Numbered from the stretch's first letter, positions 35,785 through 48,422 are shown. The stretch: DNA of 64,000 nt from Gordionus sp. m RMFG-2023 (GCF_954871325.1 NC_088777.1:25707366-25771365); one strand, 5' to 3'. The notes: generated by a model from the sequence alone, not told the origin. Translations and numbers: made by a program.

Positions 35785-36930
35785 ATTTTTCATTATCTTT
35801 ACTTTTATAACTATCATGGCAATGTCGTAAGCAGCAACGTCAGGACTATGCTACATAGACTAGGGTTTTATAAAATTTTAAAACTTAAATCATTTATACC
35901 GCGCATTTTTTAATTTTGAAAGACCAGATTTATGATATCTTCCCTTTGAAATTTCGAATAATTGCGTCATTAATTCTTGTTTATTTTTTTAAGTTTATCT
36001 GAAAAATATATATATATAAAATGATATAAATCAATGGTAGTTTTATAAAAGTTCATAGAAGAACTCTATTATTTAATAGGCTAATTACTCTATACACGCT
36101 GGAATTCGATTCCGCCAATATCAGGTCTAAAGAATAAGAATCAAACGCTCGCTCTAAATGAGTTAAGTTTTAAAGATTTGTTAAATGTCCTACGTATAAA
36201 ATATTATTATTATAATAAATGAAAGCGATTGATGGATTGATTATTGTTATTATAATAAATAAAGCTATTGATGGATTGATTATTATTATTATTATAAAGA
36301 TGAAAGCGAGATCGATTATAAATAAAATAGGAAGAAATAAATTGGGAATATATAATATTTATTCTACTTAATATTTTTTTGTAAAAAAATGAGATTATAT
36401 CAGAGCAACATACGTTCTAAACATAATATCTTAGGTTAAAAGATAATGACCACATTGAATTCGGATTAAAGGGTTTTTTCTCTTTAAAATGTTAATTGAA
36501 GATCTATAAGGTATTTTTGAAAATATAAATTTTTATATTAAATATAGGGTGCCTTGTATAAATCATTTAATAAATAAAAAATTATCGTTTTTTATAATTA
36601 TACTTCTAATTCGTACTTTCATTTTCAAAAATGTGGAATATCAAAAGAACGATTTTTTTAATGTAACCAATTAATTACTAAATGCATTTTTTGATAACTA
36701 GTTATTTTTTAAAATATTGATATATATCATTCATTATTTTTATATCAGAAATCTACTGGACCGGGTGTAGGGGCTAGGTCGTAATTTTTTTAATAATAAA
36801 TTCAGAACGGACCCGAATATTATTTTTATCAACTTATGATAAAATATAAAATGAAATATCTCCCCAATTTCCATTTCAAAACCATTTATATTTCGTTAGA
36901 AAATACTTATAATTTATACAGGAGCATAAC
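35785..36930. other. AT-rich interval with ~45-bp repeat
   Basis: GAAAGCGATTGATGGATTGATTATT recurs in variants at 36215-36310 amid ATT triplets. The remainder has no recognised gene. GGAATTCGATTCCGCC near 36102 recalls a tRNA B box but has no matching A box. Confidence 0.5.
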
Positions 36931-37040
36931 TAGTGTTGTTAAACGGACTTAGTCGAAAACTGAGTCTATTGAGTTATGAACTCGAGTCGTGAACTCAAGT
37001 CGACTCGAGTCGTAAACTCAAATCGTGATTTAAAATTAGT
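36931..37040 (+). repeat. Left terminal word tract, ACTCGAGTCG type
   Basis: Runs of GAACTCGAGTCGTGAACTC, GACTCGAGTCG and similar words follow the TIR. This is the inverted counterpart of the longer tract at 56825-57063. Confidence 0.75.
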
Positions 37041-37059
37041 TTTTATTATTAATTAACAA

Positions 37060-37680
37060 TACAATTACTTTTTTTAATTTAGACTTCCAACTTGAGTAAG
37101 TCGTGAATAGAAATTACAAGCATTAATTATTATTTATTTATTTTTAGTAAAATATAAATATTTATTATATTTTAAAGAAATGATATAATTTAATATTTTT
37201 TATTTTATAATATATTATGAAAATGAATATTTATTTGATGTCTTTTAATAAAAAAATGATAAGCTGCAATGTAAGTTAAGTAATATCATTTTTGCTACAA
37301 TTAATTAATGATTTTCACGCCCAAATTTTAAGCAAAATTTGATTAGATTTGAATTTTAAATGATTTTTTCTTTTTTGTTAATAAACTTTTTTTATTAATT
37401 CTTTTGTAAATTTTGTTTAAATAAACAATTTTTTAGTTGAAATCTTTTATTTATATAGGTTTATTTTTATCATTTTTGTAAAATTATCTATTTTTTTAGT
37501 ATATAAGAACTAGTTTAAATAATTTATTTTTAAATATTTATATTAAACTTTTATAAGTTATTTTACATGATCGTCTTTGTGATAATTCTCATGTTATTTT
37601 TTAACATTTATGAAATCTTTGACAGAAAAGGATAAAAATATAATTTATATTATAAAGATGTTAAATTATAAATTCAATGA
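37060..37680 (+). repeat. AT-rich inverted arm of the foldback element
   Basis: Segments such as GATTTTCACGCCCAAATTTT, AAATCTTTTATTTATATAGG and TTATTTTACATGATCGTC reappear reverse-complemented at about 56530-56810, outside the right array, and in diverged form in copies A (2613-3050) and C (5106-5465). Confidence 0.75.
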
Positions 37681-37936
37681 TGATGTTCCTTTCTAAAAAT
37701 GACAATTATCATAATCTGTATTTTTAAACATATTAGTTTATTTTTGACGCTAATGGGTAAAAACATAAATTGTAAATATGTTAAATTAAAATTTCAGTGA
37801 AGATGTACCCTAGATAAGTGACAATTGTCATAATCGTTATTTCTAAAGTTTTTTGAAATTTTTTGACGCATATAGGTAAAAATAGAGATTGTAAATACGT
37901 TTAAGTAAAAATTCAGTGAAGTTGTACCATAGATAT

Positions 37937-38292
37937 TGTTGTAGTCGAAGACATATATATTGATTTTTTTTTGTATGTTTGTATGTTAAAGGAAAGAGAA
38001 AAAAAGCATATTATTGATTTTTGGGATGATATATTTTTATTTTCGCTCGCGATTTTCAAGATATAGTTTTTCATTTTTTTTCCGCGATTTGGTGAATTTA
38101 GAAAAATTATAAACGATATATTTTAGTTTTTTGAATTTGGAAAAGCATAATATATATTTGTATTGAAATTAATAAAAGAAAAAAATAAAATAATTGGAAA
38201 TAAAAATTTGTCTTGAACTTATTTGTCTTAACCTTTGAAGATAAATTTGTCTTAAACATTTTTAGTGTCTTAAACATTTTAGGATCACTACA
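37937..38292 (+). repeat. 5' LTR of Gypsy fossil 2
   Basis: It begins TGTTGTAGTCGAAG and ends GGATCACTACA; about 356 bp. It contains a CGCTCGCGATTTTC segment and A/T runs and pairs with 48062-48422. Confidence 0.95.
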
Positions 38293-38293
38293 G

Positions 38294-38306
38294 TTGGTGC
38301 CGTTCA
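38294..38306 (+). other. Primer binding site of Gypsy fossil 2
   Basis: TTGGTGCCGTTCA lies one base after the 5' LTR and starts with the TGG expected opposite a tRNA CCA end. The tRNA is not identified. Confidence 0.6.
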
Positions 38307-38419
38307 TATTTAAAGATACCTGGCGATTGACTACTATAGATTAAAGGCAGAAAATTATTTAAAAAGTATATATAAAAAAAAATTCGAAAAAAAAGGTAAA
38401 AATATTTTTCTAGATAAAT

Positions 38420-39060
38420 TTATATGAATTGTTTTTTTATAATATTAATAATTGCTATAGTTTATGGTTCTTTTAGAATAGTTAAAAAATTTTTAATTAC
38501 TAATAAGCTTACTATATATAATATTAAAAAATTGAAATTAAAAGAAAAAAAAATAGTTAAAAAATTTTTTAAAATGTGGAATAAAAAAATAATTACCACT
38601 AAAAATTATTTTGAATTAAAAGAGTTGGCACAGGGAGAGATATATGTGAGTATAGTTGGAATTATAATGTTATGAATTGGAGGATATTTATGGTATAAAA
38701 GAAATGGAAGTAAAGAATCGAATAGAATAAGGTGTGTAAAGCAAATGGAACAGGAAAATAGGGAAATTGAAATAAAAAAAAAAGGAAAATGAAAATGATG
38801 AAATTAAAAGAATAGAACAAGAAAAAATAGAAATTGAAAATGGAAATGACAGAAATTAAAAGAATAGAACAGAAAAGGAGAGAAATAGAAATTGAAAAAA
38901 GATATGAGAGAAGAATGGGAAGCGGAAAAAAAGAAAATAGAAGAAATAGAATTAAAGAAAAAAGAGGAAAAAGAGAAAATGGAATTAAAAAGAAAGAAGG
39001 AAGAAATACTAGAAATAGAAATAGCATAAATAAAAATAAAGGAATTGGAAGAAAAAAAAT
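38420..39060 (+). other. Gag-like region with membrane segment, no visible capsid
   Basis: The first part reads MNCFFIILIIAIVYGSFRIV, a hydrophobic N-terminal segment, followed by a lysine-rich stretch, a second hydrophobic piece and a long K/E/R-rich, coiled-coil-like stretch before the zinc knuckles. I see no capsid-like segment where Ty3/Gypsy gag usually has one. A similar hydrophobic start precedes a zinc knuckle in the relic at 59885-60469. Confidence 0.5.
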
Positions 39061-39689
39061 GTAAATAAAAGAATAGAACAAAATTATAAAAGTCAAAAAG
39101 AATGTTATAATTGTGGAAAATTTGGGAATTTAAGCAGAGAATGTAATGCCAAGGTAAATCCAGGGTACCGAAAATATGTAAAGGATGTGGAAATAAGGGT
39201 CATAATGCGGAAGAATGTTACGTTCCAGCGTACAAATTGGTGAATGGGAACCCAAAAAAAGAGATATCTTGTGAAAATTGTGGGAATTTAGGACATACTA
39301 AGGATAAATGTTATAAAAATGAACAAGGTGTTTGCAAAGCGTTTCCAGCGGTGGAATACGTAGAAAATGAGCAGAAAAATATAGTTAAAAGAATTAATAG
39401 AGAGGATATAACTTGTTATAAGTGTCGAAATATTGGGCATTATGCGAAGGATTGTACAGTAGAATGACTGTATGATAGTAAAGTAAATATATCAGGAGTG
39501 TCGTCAAAGAATACAGTGGATCATGAAGTAAATTTAATAAATGGTAATGAAGTAAAAGTGGAAAAGAAAATAAATGAGAATAAAAATGATGGGTTTTGTA
39601 AAAATATATTGGAGGATTTAAATCAAGAAAATCAAATAAGTAATTTACCTTAGGAATTATGATCAATGCCCATGGGTTAAAATTAATAT

Positions 39690-42080
39690 AGAAAATAAAG
39701 AAATATGGATGTTATTGGACACAGGGGCAACGATTTCGGTTATGGGGTATGATGAATTTCATGAGGTATGGCCGGATAAATTCATAATTAAAGATAAAAT
39801 GAGAATAAGACAGTTAAATGGATCTGAAGTTATGGTGTTGGGAAGGGTAAATTTACCGGTTTTTGTAAATGAAGAAATAATATATTTGGATTTGTGGATA
39901 TTAAAAGAAAAAATTGGTACTATTATGGGATGGTCTTGGATATCAAAGTTTGGGTTAGAAAATAATTTTTGAAATATGTTTCAAGAGAAAAATAAAAATG
40001 ATGAAAGAATTAGAATAACAGAGATAGCTATGAAAGAAAGGGGTATCAAAATGGAAAATAAAATAAAAGAAAATGTGATTATTGAGAAAATTAAAGTTGA
40101 AAATGTAAAGTTTAATCAGGAAATTAATGATAGTATTAAAAAAGAAGTGTTGGGGAATAATGTAATGAAGCGGAATAAAATTAAAAATTTAGTGAGTAGT
40201 ATCAAAGAACAAAAGGATAAATTTGAAAATAGGATAATTTATGATCTAGAACTTAGTGATAATATAGAAAAAGAAATGTTGGAAGATAAATTAGTGAAAC
40301 GGGATAAAATTAAAAATTTTGTAAGTAATTTCGAAAAACTTCGGGAAAATGTGGAAATTTTTAAGGATGAAATATGTCAGGAGAAGCCTGATGTTTCAAG
40401 TGAAATATATAATAAATAATCAGGAATTTGGGAAGGTTATTAATTTGGAAAATGATGATAATTTGGTGAGTACAGAAATTGTTAATTTTGTGGAAATATG
40501 GGGTAAGGAATCGGTTTTGGAAGAAGAAAATAAAGGAATTAAAATTAAAAAAAGTTATGTGAATGATGAGGAAATATGTAAGGATGAAAGGGAGAAAATA
40601 CCTTTATCGCAAAAATTTCCGGTGAAATTGGTGAGAAAAAAAATTGATAAGAATGTAATAACAAAAGAAATTGATGAAAGTCATGATTTAGGAATTTTAA
40701 AGGAGTCCGTTAGGGATTTGGTAAATAAATATAAAGAGATTTTTAATGAAGAATTAGGTTGTTTAATAGATTATGAAGTAGATTTACGTTTGAAGGAAGG
40801 ATATAGTCCACAGTATTGGGCTGTACGTAGAGTACCTTTTGAATGGAGGGCAGAAATGGAAAAAGAATTAAATAAGTGGTTAAGATATGGTATATTTGTC
40901 CGATTGGATATAGCGAATGGGCAACTCCATTAGTTCCTATAAGGAAAGCTAATAGCAAGTTAAGAATTTGTGGGGATTTCAGAGTAACTTTGAATCCGTG
41001 GGTGGTGGAAATAAAGTATCTACCGAGAATTAAAGAAATTTTAGCGAATTTGAAAGGGGCGGAAGTATTTTTCAAAAATTGATTTTTCGTGTGCGTATTT
41101 GCAGTTACCTATGAAAGAATCTACGAGGAAATTGTTAACTATAACGACGTTTAAAGGATTGTTTACGTTTTGTAGATTGCCATTTGGATTAAGTATTTCG
41201 GCACCAATTTTCGAAAGGACAATGGCTGCGGTTTTTCAAGGGTTAGAAGGTGTTTTTTATTATATGGTAAATGTTTTGATTACGGGAATAACGGTGGAGC
41301 AACATAATCGGAGGTTGGAAGAGGTTTTTGAGCGAATCAAAGTTAAAGGATTGAGGGCAAGTAGAGAAAAAAGTGTTATGGGTGTTACAAAAGTTGTATA
41401 TTTGGGTCATAAAATAAATGGAATAGAGGTAAAACCATTGGATAAAAATTTGATGAGTATTGCGAATTTAAGAAAGCCGGTGAATAAGGCAGAAATTCAA
41501 TCGTTTATGGGAATGGTGAATTATTACCATAGATTTATTGAAGATTTTGCAAGGATAGCAGCTCTCTTATATGAGTTATTGAGAAAAAATGTGTCTTTTG
41601 AATGGAAAAATGAACAAGAATTGGCGTTTGAAAAATTGAAATTGGAAATTAGTAAGGAGCCTGTGTTAGTGTGTTTTAATAGCTAATGGGAAGTGATTAT
41701 GGCTGTTGATGCTTCTAATAAAGGAGTAGGAGGAGCTTTATTACATTTGATAGAAGGTATGGAAAGACCGGTGATATTTTTCTCGAGAGTATTTAGGGAA
41801 GTAGAAACAAGATATTCGGTAATAGAGCAAGAAGCGTTGGCGGTTATTTTTGGTTTGACGAAATGTAGGGAATATTTGATTGGAAGGAAATTTGTAATGT
41901 ATACTGACCATAAGCCATTGTTACATTTGTTCAAGAAAAATAATAAGGAACTGATGATGTCGCCGAAACTTCATAGGTGGCTATTGCTAGTAGGTAGCTT
42001 TGATTTGGAATTGAAATATCGACAGGGTAAAGAAAATCATTTACCAGATGTATTATCGAGATTAGGTAGGGGAGAAGAAA
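39690..42080 (+). other. Protease, reverse transcriptase and RNase H parts of Gypsy fossil 2
   Basis: Protease motif LLDTGATISVMGYDEF is near 39709. The RT has LPFGLS and a VLIT-containing active-site region with the usual following YLGH motif. RNase H has VDASNKGVGGALL, EQEALAVIFGL and YTDHKPLLHLF. The region between protease and RT is unusually charged (many K and E). The part is broken. Confidence 0.85.
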
Positions 42081-42305
42081 GTGATTGTTTAATGGAGGAT
42101 AAGACGGATGAAAAAGCATTAATTCGGATTTTAACATGGGGTTTCAAAGGTAGCCCTACTACTTGGAAAGAAATACAGGAATATACTCGGAAGGATAGAG
42201 AATTAGGTTTGATAAAATTATGTTTAACAGGTAAAAGAGCGTGGAATGATAAAGAAAATAAATATAAAAATATAGAAACGGAATTGGTAATAATTGTTGA
42301 TTGTA

Positions 42306-45300
42306 TTTTTTTTTCTCTTTAGCTTTCACCTTTTCTGGTGGTAAGCTCCTTCAACATCTCTCTCCACTTTATGTTATTAATACAATCTCTTTTATCTAAT
42401 TTATACTTCTTTATATTGGCTCTAACTTTATCGCCCCATTGAAGTTTTGGTCTTCCTCTTTTACGTTTGCCCATCACTTCCAAACTCTTAACTTTATTTC
42501 CTATGTAGTTCATAGGCCTTCTCATTGTGTGCCCATACCACCTAAGTCTGTTTACCATTAACTTAGTCTTAATGGGCACTACCTTTAAACTACTTAATAT
42601 TCTTGTACTGCGCACTTTATCCTTTCTTGTTACCCCAGCAATCATCCTCAGCATTCTCATCTCCATGGCTTGTAGACTTCTCTCGTCTGATTCTTTGGTT
42701 GGCCATGTTTCCGAACTATATAGAATAGTTGGTTGTATTATGGAACTGTAAATTTTTCCCTTTAATTTGTGTGGGATTCTTTTATCAAATAGCACTCCAG
42801 ATAAAGATCTTCACTTTAGCCACCCTTGATTAATCTTACTCTTTATCTCTTTTTCTATTGCCGTTTGTTTGTATAGTGGAGCCCAAATATTTGCAGCTTT
42901 CAATTGCCGATATCTGCCATTCATTTATATCAATACTCTCTGTTTCATCTCCTCCTATCACCATATACTCCGTCTTTTCTCTATTTACTTTTAATCCGTG
43001 CGTTTCTAGGATATTTATCCAACTCACTAGTCTTTCTTTCATTTCATCCTTAGATTCGGCAAGTATCACAATATCATCTGCAAATATCATATTCCACGGG
43101 ACTGTTTGAGGTATAGACTGTGCTAATACATCTATTACTGTAATGAAGAGAAGTGGGCTGAGAGCCGACCCTTGATGAACTCCTTCGGCTATTGTGAAGC
43201 CTGCTGAAGTACCTGTTGTGCTACGGATCATTGTTATATGGCCCATATACATATCTTGTATTATTCTTATATATTTTTCGGGAACATTTTTGTGGCGTAG
43301 CGCCCAATAAGTTTTCTTGGGATTCTATCAAAGGCCTTTTCTAGATCGAGAAAGACCATGTGTAGCTTTTTGTTCTTTTCCCTGTATTTTTCACTCATTT
43401 GCCTAATTGCGTGGATAGCATCGGTTGTTGATCTTCCAGGCATAAAGCCAAACTGAGTCTCTCCTATTTCGATTATATCTCTTAATCTTTTTTCTATTAT
43501 TTTTTCGTATAGTTTTAGACAGTGTGAGCCCCTGTAATTTTGACAATTATGTGGATCCCCTTTATTTTTGAAGATAGGAACTATATAACTCTGCCTCCAT
43601 TTTTGGGGAACCTCTTCATTTCCAAGTATCTTATTGTATAGATTTGTGAGGAGATGTATTCCATCATCTCCTAGTGCTTTAAGGCTTTCTATTGGAATAT
43701 CGTCTGGACCCCTAGCTTTGTTGTTTTTCATATGCTTGAGGCATGTGATTATTTCTTGTTGTGTTATAGGTTGAACAAGGTTTTGACAAGGAGAGTGTTC
43801 GTCTAGATGCAGTATGTGCGGATTAAAGTTGAGAAGCTCCTGAAAATATTCTCTCCATCTACTCATTATTTCTTTTTCCTTTATTATCAATTTCCCATCT
43901 TTATTTTTGATTACTTTCGGAGCTCCGTTTATATCCCTAGAGTTCTTTTCTCGCTGTTTGGCTAATCTGTATATTTTATTTTGCCCTTCTTTGGTATGTA
44001 GATCTTCGTACATGTCATCGTATGCCATAGATTTGGCTCTAGCCACCGCCTTTGTAGCTAATCTCTTGGATTTTTTGTATCTTGTCTTGTCATCTGCGTT
44101 TTTGGATTTGTACCATATTTTATAAAGGGCTTTTTTCTTTTGTATAGTGGTTCGTACCTCTCCATCACCATAGTTCTTTGTATGATTTGTTGCCTCCTCT
44201 TGCCAAACCTAGTGTTGATTTGGCAGTGTCTATTAATCTGGATGAAAGGTCTGTCCACATTTTTTCACTGACTTGTGAGGAATCTATTGTTTCAATGTTT
44301 GCATTGATTGCAAAGGCATCTGTCATTGTTTTTAAATTTGATGCATGGTTCCAGTTTTATCTTGTTTTGAGTGGATTTATTTGAGATGTGTAAATCCATG
44401 ACTAGTAGCTTGTGTTGTGCGGCGATATCTTCTCCTTGGATGACTTTGCAGTCTATTACATCTTTTAATCTTCTGCGAGAGATTAGTATGTAATCTATCT
44501 GTGTTTTCCTTGTACCACTTTCATATGTTATTAAATGACTATCCTTTTTCCTATAGTAGATGTTGGTTAGGGCAAGGTCGAAGGCTTGCGCAAATTTCAG
44601 TATATGCTCTCCTTCATCATTTCTTTCTCCATATCCAAAACCACCATGATGCCTTTTGTAGCTATCTCTTGCTTTCCCCACATGCGCATTTAAGTCATCA
44701 TCAATTATGACTAGGTCATCTTTAGGGATTTCCATTACAGCTTCATCGAGGATAGCTCTAAAATCATCTTTCTCTTATTCCTTGCAACCCGTTTGAGGAG
44801 CATATAATGAAAGGATGTGTAGTATTGATTGACCAATGTAGAGTTTTATCTTCATTAGTCTATCAGAGATCCTGTTGATTTCTACAACTGAGGAGGTTAG
44901 ATCTTGACTGAGAATGATACCGACACCGTTCCTATTGCTAACAAGTCCATTATAGTACAATTTATACCCATCTCCAATCATCAAAGTCTTCTGTCCTTTC
45001 CATTTCGTCTCTTGTATGCACGCTATATCAACTTTTCTCTTCTTCAACATTGATTCCAATTCTCTCGTCTTACCTTTAAGCGTCCCAATATTTAAACTTG
45101 CTAATCTTGTTGCTTTGACCTTTACTTTACTTTTCACAGGATGGAGGTCTACACCCTGCGCGTCGCTTGGAGGGAACGCCCTATCTTTCATATTCATATT
45201 TCCATTTGTTTTCTTCATTTTGTTTATTGGATAGGCATCCTTAGCACCCGGCTGTCCGGGCCTGTCGGTGACCGGGGTGTCATCTCTAAGCTCCGAAATT

Positions 45301-45437
45301 CATCATACCATATGTCTTTACACATCTGTCATCGAAGAAAAACTTGTAAGTTTTTATGGTTCTTACAGGATTGAACCTGCGCCCTTCTTCATACTCATGT
45401 TTCCAAGCGTACATCTTACCCATTAGGCCACCCCGGA
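42306..45437 (-). mobile_element. RTE-like LINE inserted in Gypsy fossil 2
   Basis: Opposite in orientation to its host. On the minus strand it starts with a tRNA-like head (A-box-like TGGCCTAATGGG and B box GGTTCAATCC, about 45365-45436), then endonuclease, reverse transcriptase and a C-terminal region, and ends in the tail shared with the SINE at 28522 and a short poly-A (poly-T at 42306). The endonuclease type (the craniofacial-development-protein-2-like form) and the RLRWYGHTMRR-type end fit the RTE clade. A target duplication was not clear. Confidence 0.85.
42319..45218 (-). pseudogene. LINE polyprotein (APE endonuclease and reverse transcriptase), broken
   Basis: N-terminal APE-type endonuclease nicks target DNA: ASLNIGTLKGKTRELESMLK, IACIQETKWKG and, further on, VIIDDDLNAHVGK and TQIDYILISRR (about 44292-45218). 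The reverse transcriptase follows: ARGPDDIPIESLKAL, YRG, FMPGRSTTDAIHAIRQ, FLDLEKAFDRIPR, then GVHQGSALSPLLF and FADDIVILAES (catalytic YxDD-type motif as FADD), about 42836-44046. The C-terminal part (42319-42795) has TILYSSETWP and RLRWYGHTMRR. Reading passes through five frames separated by breaks near 44750, 44270-44050, 43260 and 42815, so the copy is inactive. Confidence 0.9.
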
Positions 45438-45439
45438 GG

Positions 45440-46310
45440 GGAAATAGAGTTATAGTCCCACGACGATTAAGGGAAGGGGTTTTGAATATGTTACATGGGG
45501 GGCATCAAGGAATAGAAAAATGAAGCAATGGGGAAGAGAATATATATGTATGGTGGCCCGGGATGAATGAAGAAATTAATGATTTGGGTAAAAGTTGTGA
45601 GATTTGCAATGCCTGGTCCGATATGCCCCGGAAGGAAAAGGGTATTAATTGGCCAAAAGTTAAAGGACCCTGGATAAGATTGCATTTGGATTTTTTTGAA
45701 TGGGAAGGAAAAAAGTTTATTTTGAGCGTGGATGCATTTTCAAAATGGATTGAGTTTGAAGAAGTACATGGATTAACAGCGGGAATAGTAATAAGACATT
45801 GCAAAAAATTGTTTTCGAGATTTGGTATTCCAAGTATTATGGTGTCCGATGGAGGACCGGCCTTTATAAGTGTGTTGTTTAAAAATCTTTGTGTAAAGAT
45901 GAATGTGAGACATATAATATCACCACCGTACCATCCTAGTTCAAATGGGCAGGCTGAACGGATGGTAGCGATAGTGAAAAATTGGTTAAAAAAGAATAAA
46001 GAAAGTAAAGGAGAATTGTGGATAACGCAGTTATATTACAATAGTGCAATTGGAAAGGATGGCAAATCACCAGCAGAGAAAATGATGGGAAGAAAAATTA
46101 TTTTCTTTTTGGATAGTTTGAGACCGGTAGATACGGATGTAGAAATGGGAGATAATGTTGTTTTGAAATTTGTGGTTGATCAATTAGTATGGGTTCGGAT
46201 GTATGGAATAAATAAAAAAATGGGAAAAAGGAATAGTTATAGAGAATGTGTGAAATAAAGTACTCAAAGTTAGGTTGGAAGACCATAGTGAGGTCACGAG
46301 ACATAGAAAT
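45440..46310 (+). other. Integrase part of Gypsy fossil 2
   Basis: A zinc-binding CEIC precedes the core with LSVDAFSKWIEF and VSDGGPAF, then the HPSSNGQAERMV block with the catalytic glutamate. A late RHRNQLR segment resembles the end of the GPY/F module of Ty3/Gypsy integrases. Confidence 0.85.
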
Positions 46311-47319
46311 CAGTTAAGAGTAAGGGTATAAAGGAATAGCTGTATATATATATAAAATTTTTGTTTTTGTGTGAAATTTATATATCAAGTAGAAAAAATT
46401 GAATAAAAGTTTTAAAAAATTTTTTTTTGGAGAATTAGGACTCTTGTAGGGCAGCCAATAATTTGTGGACCGTGAATGTAAACGTATATATATAGAGAGA
46501 GTTTGTAGAAAAGAAATAAAATCAGAAGAAAAATTAAATGTTTGGACTTAAGTGGCCATAGGACGATCGCTAAAGAATTAGCTATGTGATGTATTAAACA
46601 CGTTATGTTTTTGAAATTATTGATTGAATAAAGAATTCAATTCAGGAGAAAATTTGTAAAAAAAATAAAAATTGAGGGTAGCAAAAAGAGATAATTAATT
46701 AGAGAAGTTGGTAAAATAAGGAATTGTAAAAATTTAAATAGAAATTTGTGATGGTTAAAAAGTTAAAAAGAGATAATTAATTAGAAAAAATTGGTAAAAT
46801 AAGAAATTGTAAAAGTTTAAATACAATTTAGGTGGTGTGTAAAAGAGGAATTATTTTACTATGAAGGGAATTGAGGTTAAAAAAATTGTAAAAGTTAAAT
46901 ACAAGTTAGGCGGTGTGTAAAAAGAAATTTTTTTTTTACGAGGGGAATTGAGGTTAAAGGGGAAAGAAAGAAAACAACTGGTAGGGTAGTATGTAAACTA
47001 TTTGGTAAAGTTATATGTAAAATGTTCGATTGTGAAAAAAAGGGAAAATTGTGTTATGTTCAAGTTGAGTATGTGTTATATGTATAATGTTCTGATGGTA
47101 AAAAAAGAAAATTGTGTTATTCTCAAGTATGGTATGTGTTATATTGGTATTTAAGTAAAAAGGGGAATAAATAATAATAATAGTATTTATTTGAGGTGAA
47201 AAGGAAAAAAGAAAGAAATTAGTGTGTAGTATCCATTGTATGTAAATTGTGTTGTAAATTTTTTTGTTGTAAAATCAAGGGAAAAAAAAAATTCGAAAAA
47301 AAAGTATATTCTGGAATCT

Positions 47320-47705
47320 ATGGAAACTTACTACATCAAAACAAATAGGACAATGCTGCAAATTAATTCGTTGGATATGTCCAATCCACTCGCCGATAAA
47401 TGGCACAATGCATGGATCGAGCAACAAACTGGAGAAGGAGCTCCGCCGACAACCTTGAATGGTCCTACGTCCTCGCAGGGTAGAGCCCCTTTACAAGCGA
47501 ATTTTGCGACAGGTCCGGCAGCTATCCAATAAAGGCAAGTAGGAATGAGGGGGCTCAACTTAAATTGCTTCAATTGTGGGGGAAGAGGACACAAGGCCCG
47601 GGAGTGTGCGAGTGGAGCGAGTAATACGTATACGTTCAACCAAGGGGTCAATCGTTGGGCTGGGGGCCAGCCTCGGAGAGTGTTCGACGAAGCAGGTTAT
47701 TAGCG
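47320..47705 (+). other. CCHC zinc-knuckle segment downstream of integrase
   Basis: Reads METYYIKTNRTMLQINSLDM, then a P/T/G-rich stretch, then CFNCGGRGHKAREC, a CCHC knuckle. It lies between integrase and the 3' LTR and is much more GC-rich than the rest of the element. A gag-like segment after pol is unusual for Ty3/Gypsy. Capture of another element's gag end or an extra 3' ORF are both possible. Confidence 0.55.
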
Positions 47706-48048
47706 AGGGAAGCGGAAGAATTCGCTGACGACGTGTGCTATTCAAATTCCGCCGGGCAGCAGAGATTGAAAGAATGACATGTGGGACAATGCAAGATTTG
47801 GGAAGGAAAGAAATTCAAAATGGAGGAGAAAATTCGAAATTTGTGGTTAAAAAAATGTTAAATCTAATGTTAATGGAGCTGAGGTTGAAATGAATGACTC
47901 CAGGATTTAATCATTAACGCGGCGCCATGATTTTTTTTGTCTAAGTGTTGTAAAATATTTTTTTGGTATATAATAGATAAATTTTAGAAAATTTAGTTTT
48001 TGTTGTATTGCAATTATTTTTTTAGCATCTACCTTGGAGTTTATCCTT

Positions 48049-48057
48049 AGAAGGGGG
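48049..48057 (+). other. Polypurine tract of Gypsy fossil 2
   Basis: AGAAGGGGG lies four bases before the 3' LTR, the usual place of the plus-strand primer. Confidence 0.75.
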
Positions 48058-48061
48058 TACA

Positions 48062-48422
48062 TGTTGTAGTCGAAGAAATATAATTGATTTTTTTTGTATG
48101 TTTGTATGTTAAAAGAAAGAAAAAAAAAGCATATTATTGATTTTTGAGATGATATATTTTTATTTTCGCTCGCGATTTTCAAGATATAGTTTTTCATTTT
48201 TTTTCCGCGATTTGGTGAATTTAGAAAAATTATAAACGATATATTTTAATTTTTTGAATTTAGAAAAGCATAATATATATTTGTATTGAAATTAATAAAA
48301 GAAAAAAATAAAATAATTGGAAATAAAAATTTGTCTTGAACTTTGAAATAAAGATTTGTCTTAACCTTTGAGGATAAATTTGTCTTAAACATTTTTAGTT
48401 TAAACATTTTAGGATCACTACA
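48062..48422 (+). repeat. 3' LTR of Gypsy fossil 2
   Basis: TGTTGTAGTCGAAG to GGATCACTACA, about 361 bp, clearly homologous to the 5' LTR with scattered differences. Confidence 0.95.

Larger units (their letters stand above)
37937..48422 (+). mobile_element. Ty3/Gypsy retrotransposon fossil 2 (10.5 kb with LINE inside)
   Basis: Two similar LTRs and an exact 5-bp target duplication GATAT (37932-37936 and 48423-48427), inside one unit of the foldback array. Parts in order: PBS, membrane-type gag-like region (about 38420-39060), CCHC zinc knuckles (about 39090-39470), protease (DTGA near 39718), charged linker, reverse transcriptase (about 40800-41690), RNase H (about 41690-42080), LINE insertion, integrase (about 45440-46310), a long 3' spacer with short repeats, a separate CCHC-bearing segment (about 47320-47705), PPT. 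The copy is broken, with several breaks. LTRs differ at roughly a dozen sites by eye, so it is not very old. Confidence 0.95.

Noticed and set aside
36100-36120. B-box-like GGAATTCGATTCCGCC
   Set aside because: No A box at the right distance and no cloverleaf could be drawn by eye.
38662-39096. Long F/L/I-rich frame on the minus strand
   Set aside because: It is the complement of the K/E-rich gag-like region of Gypsy fossil 2 and has no independent support.
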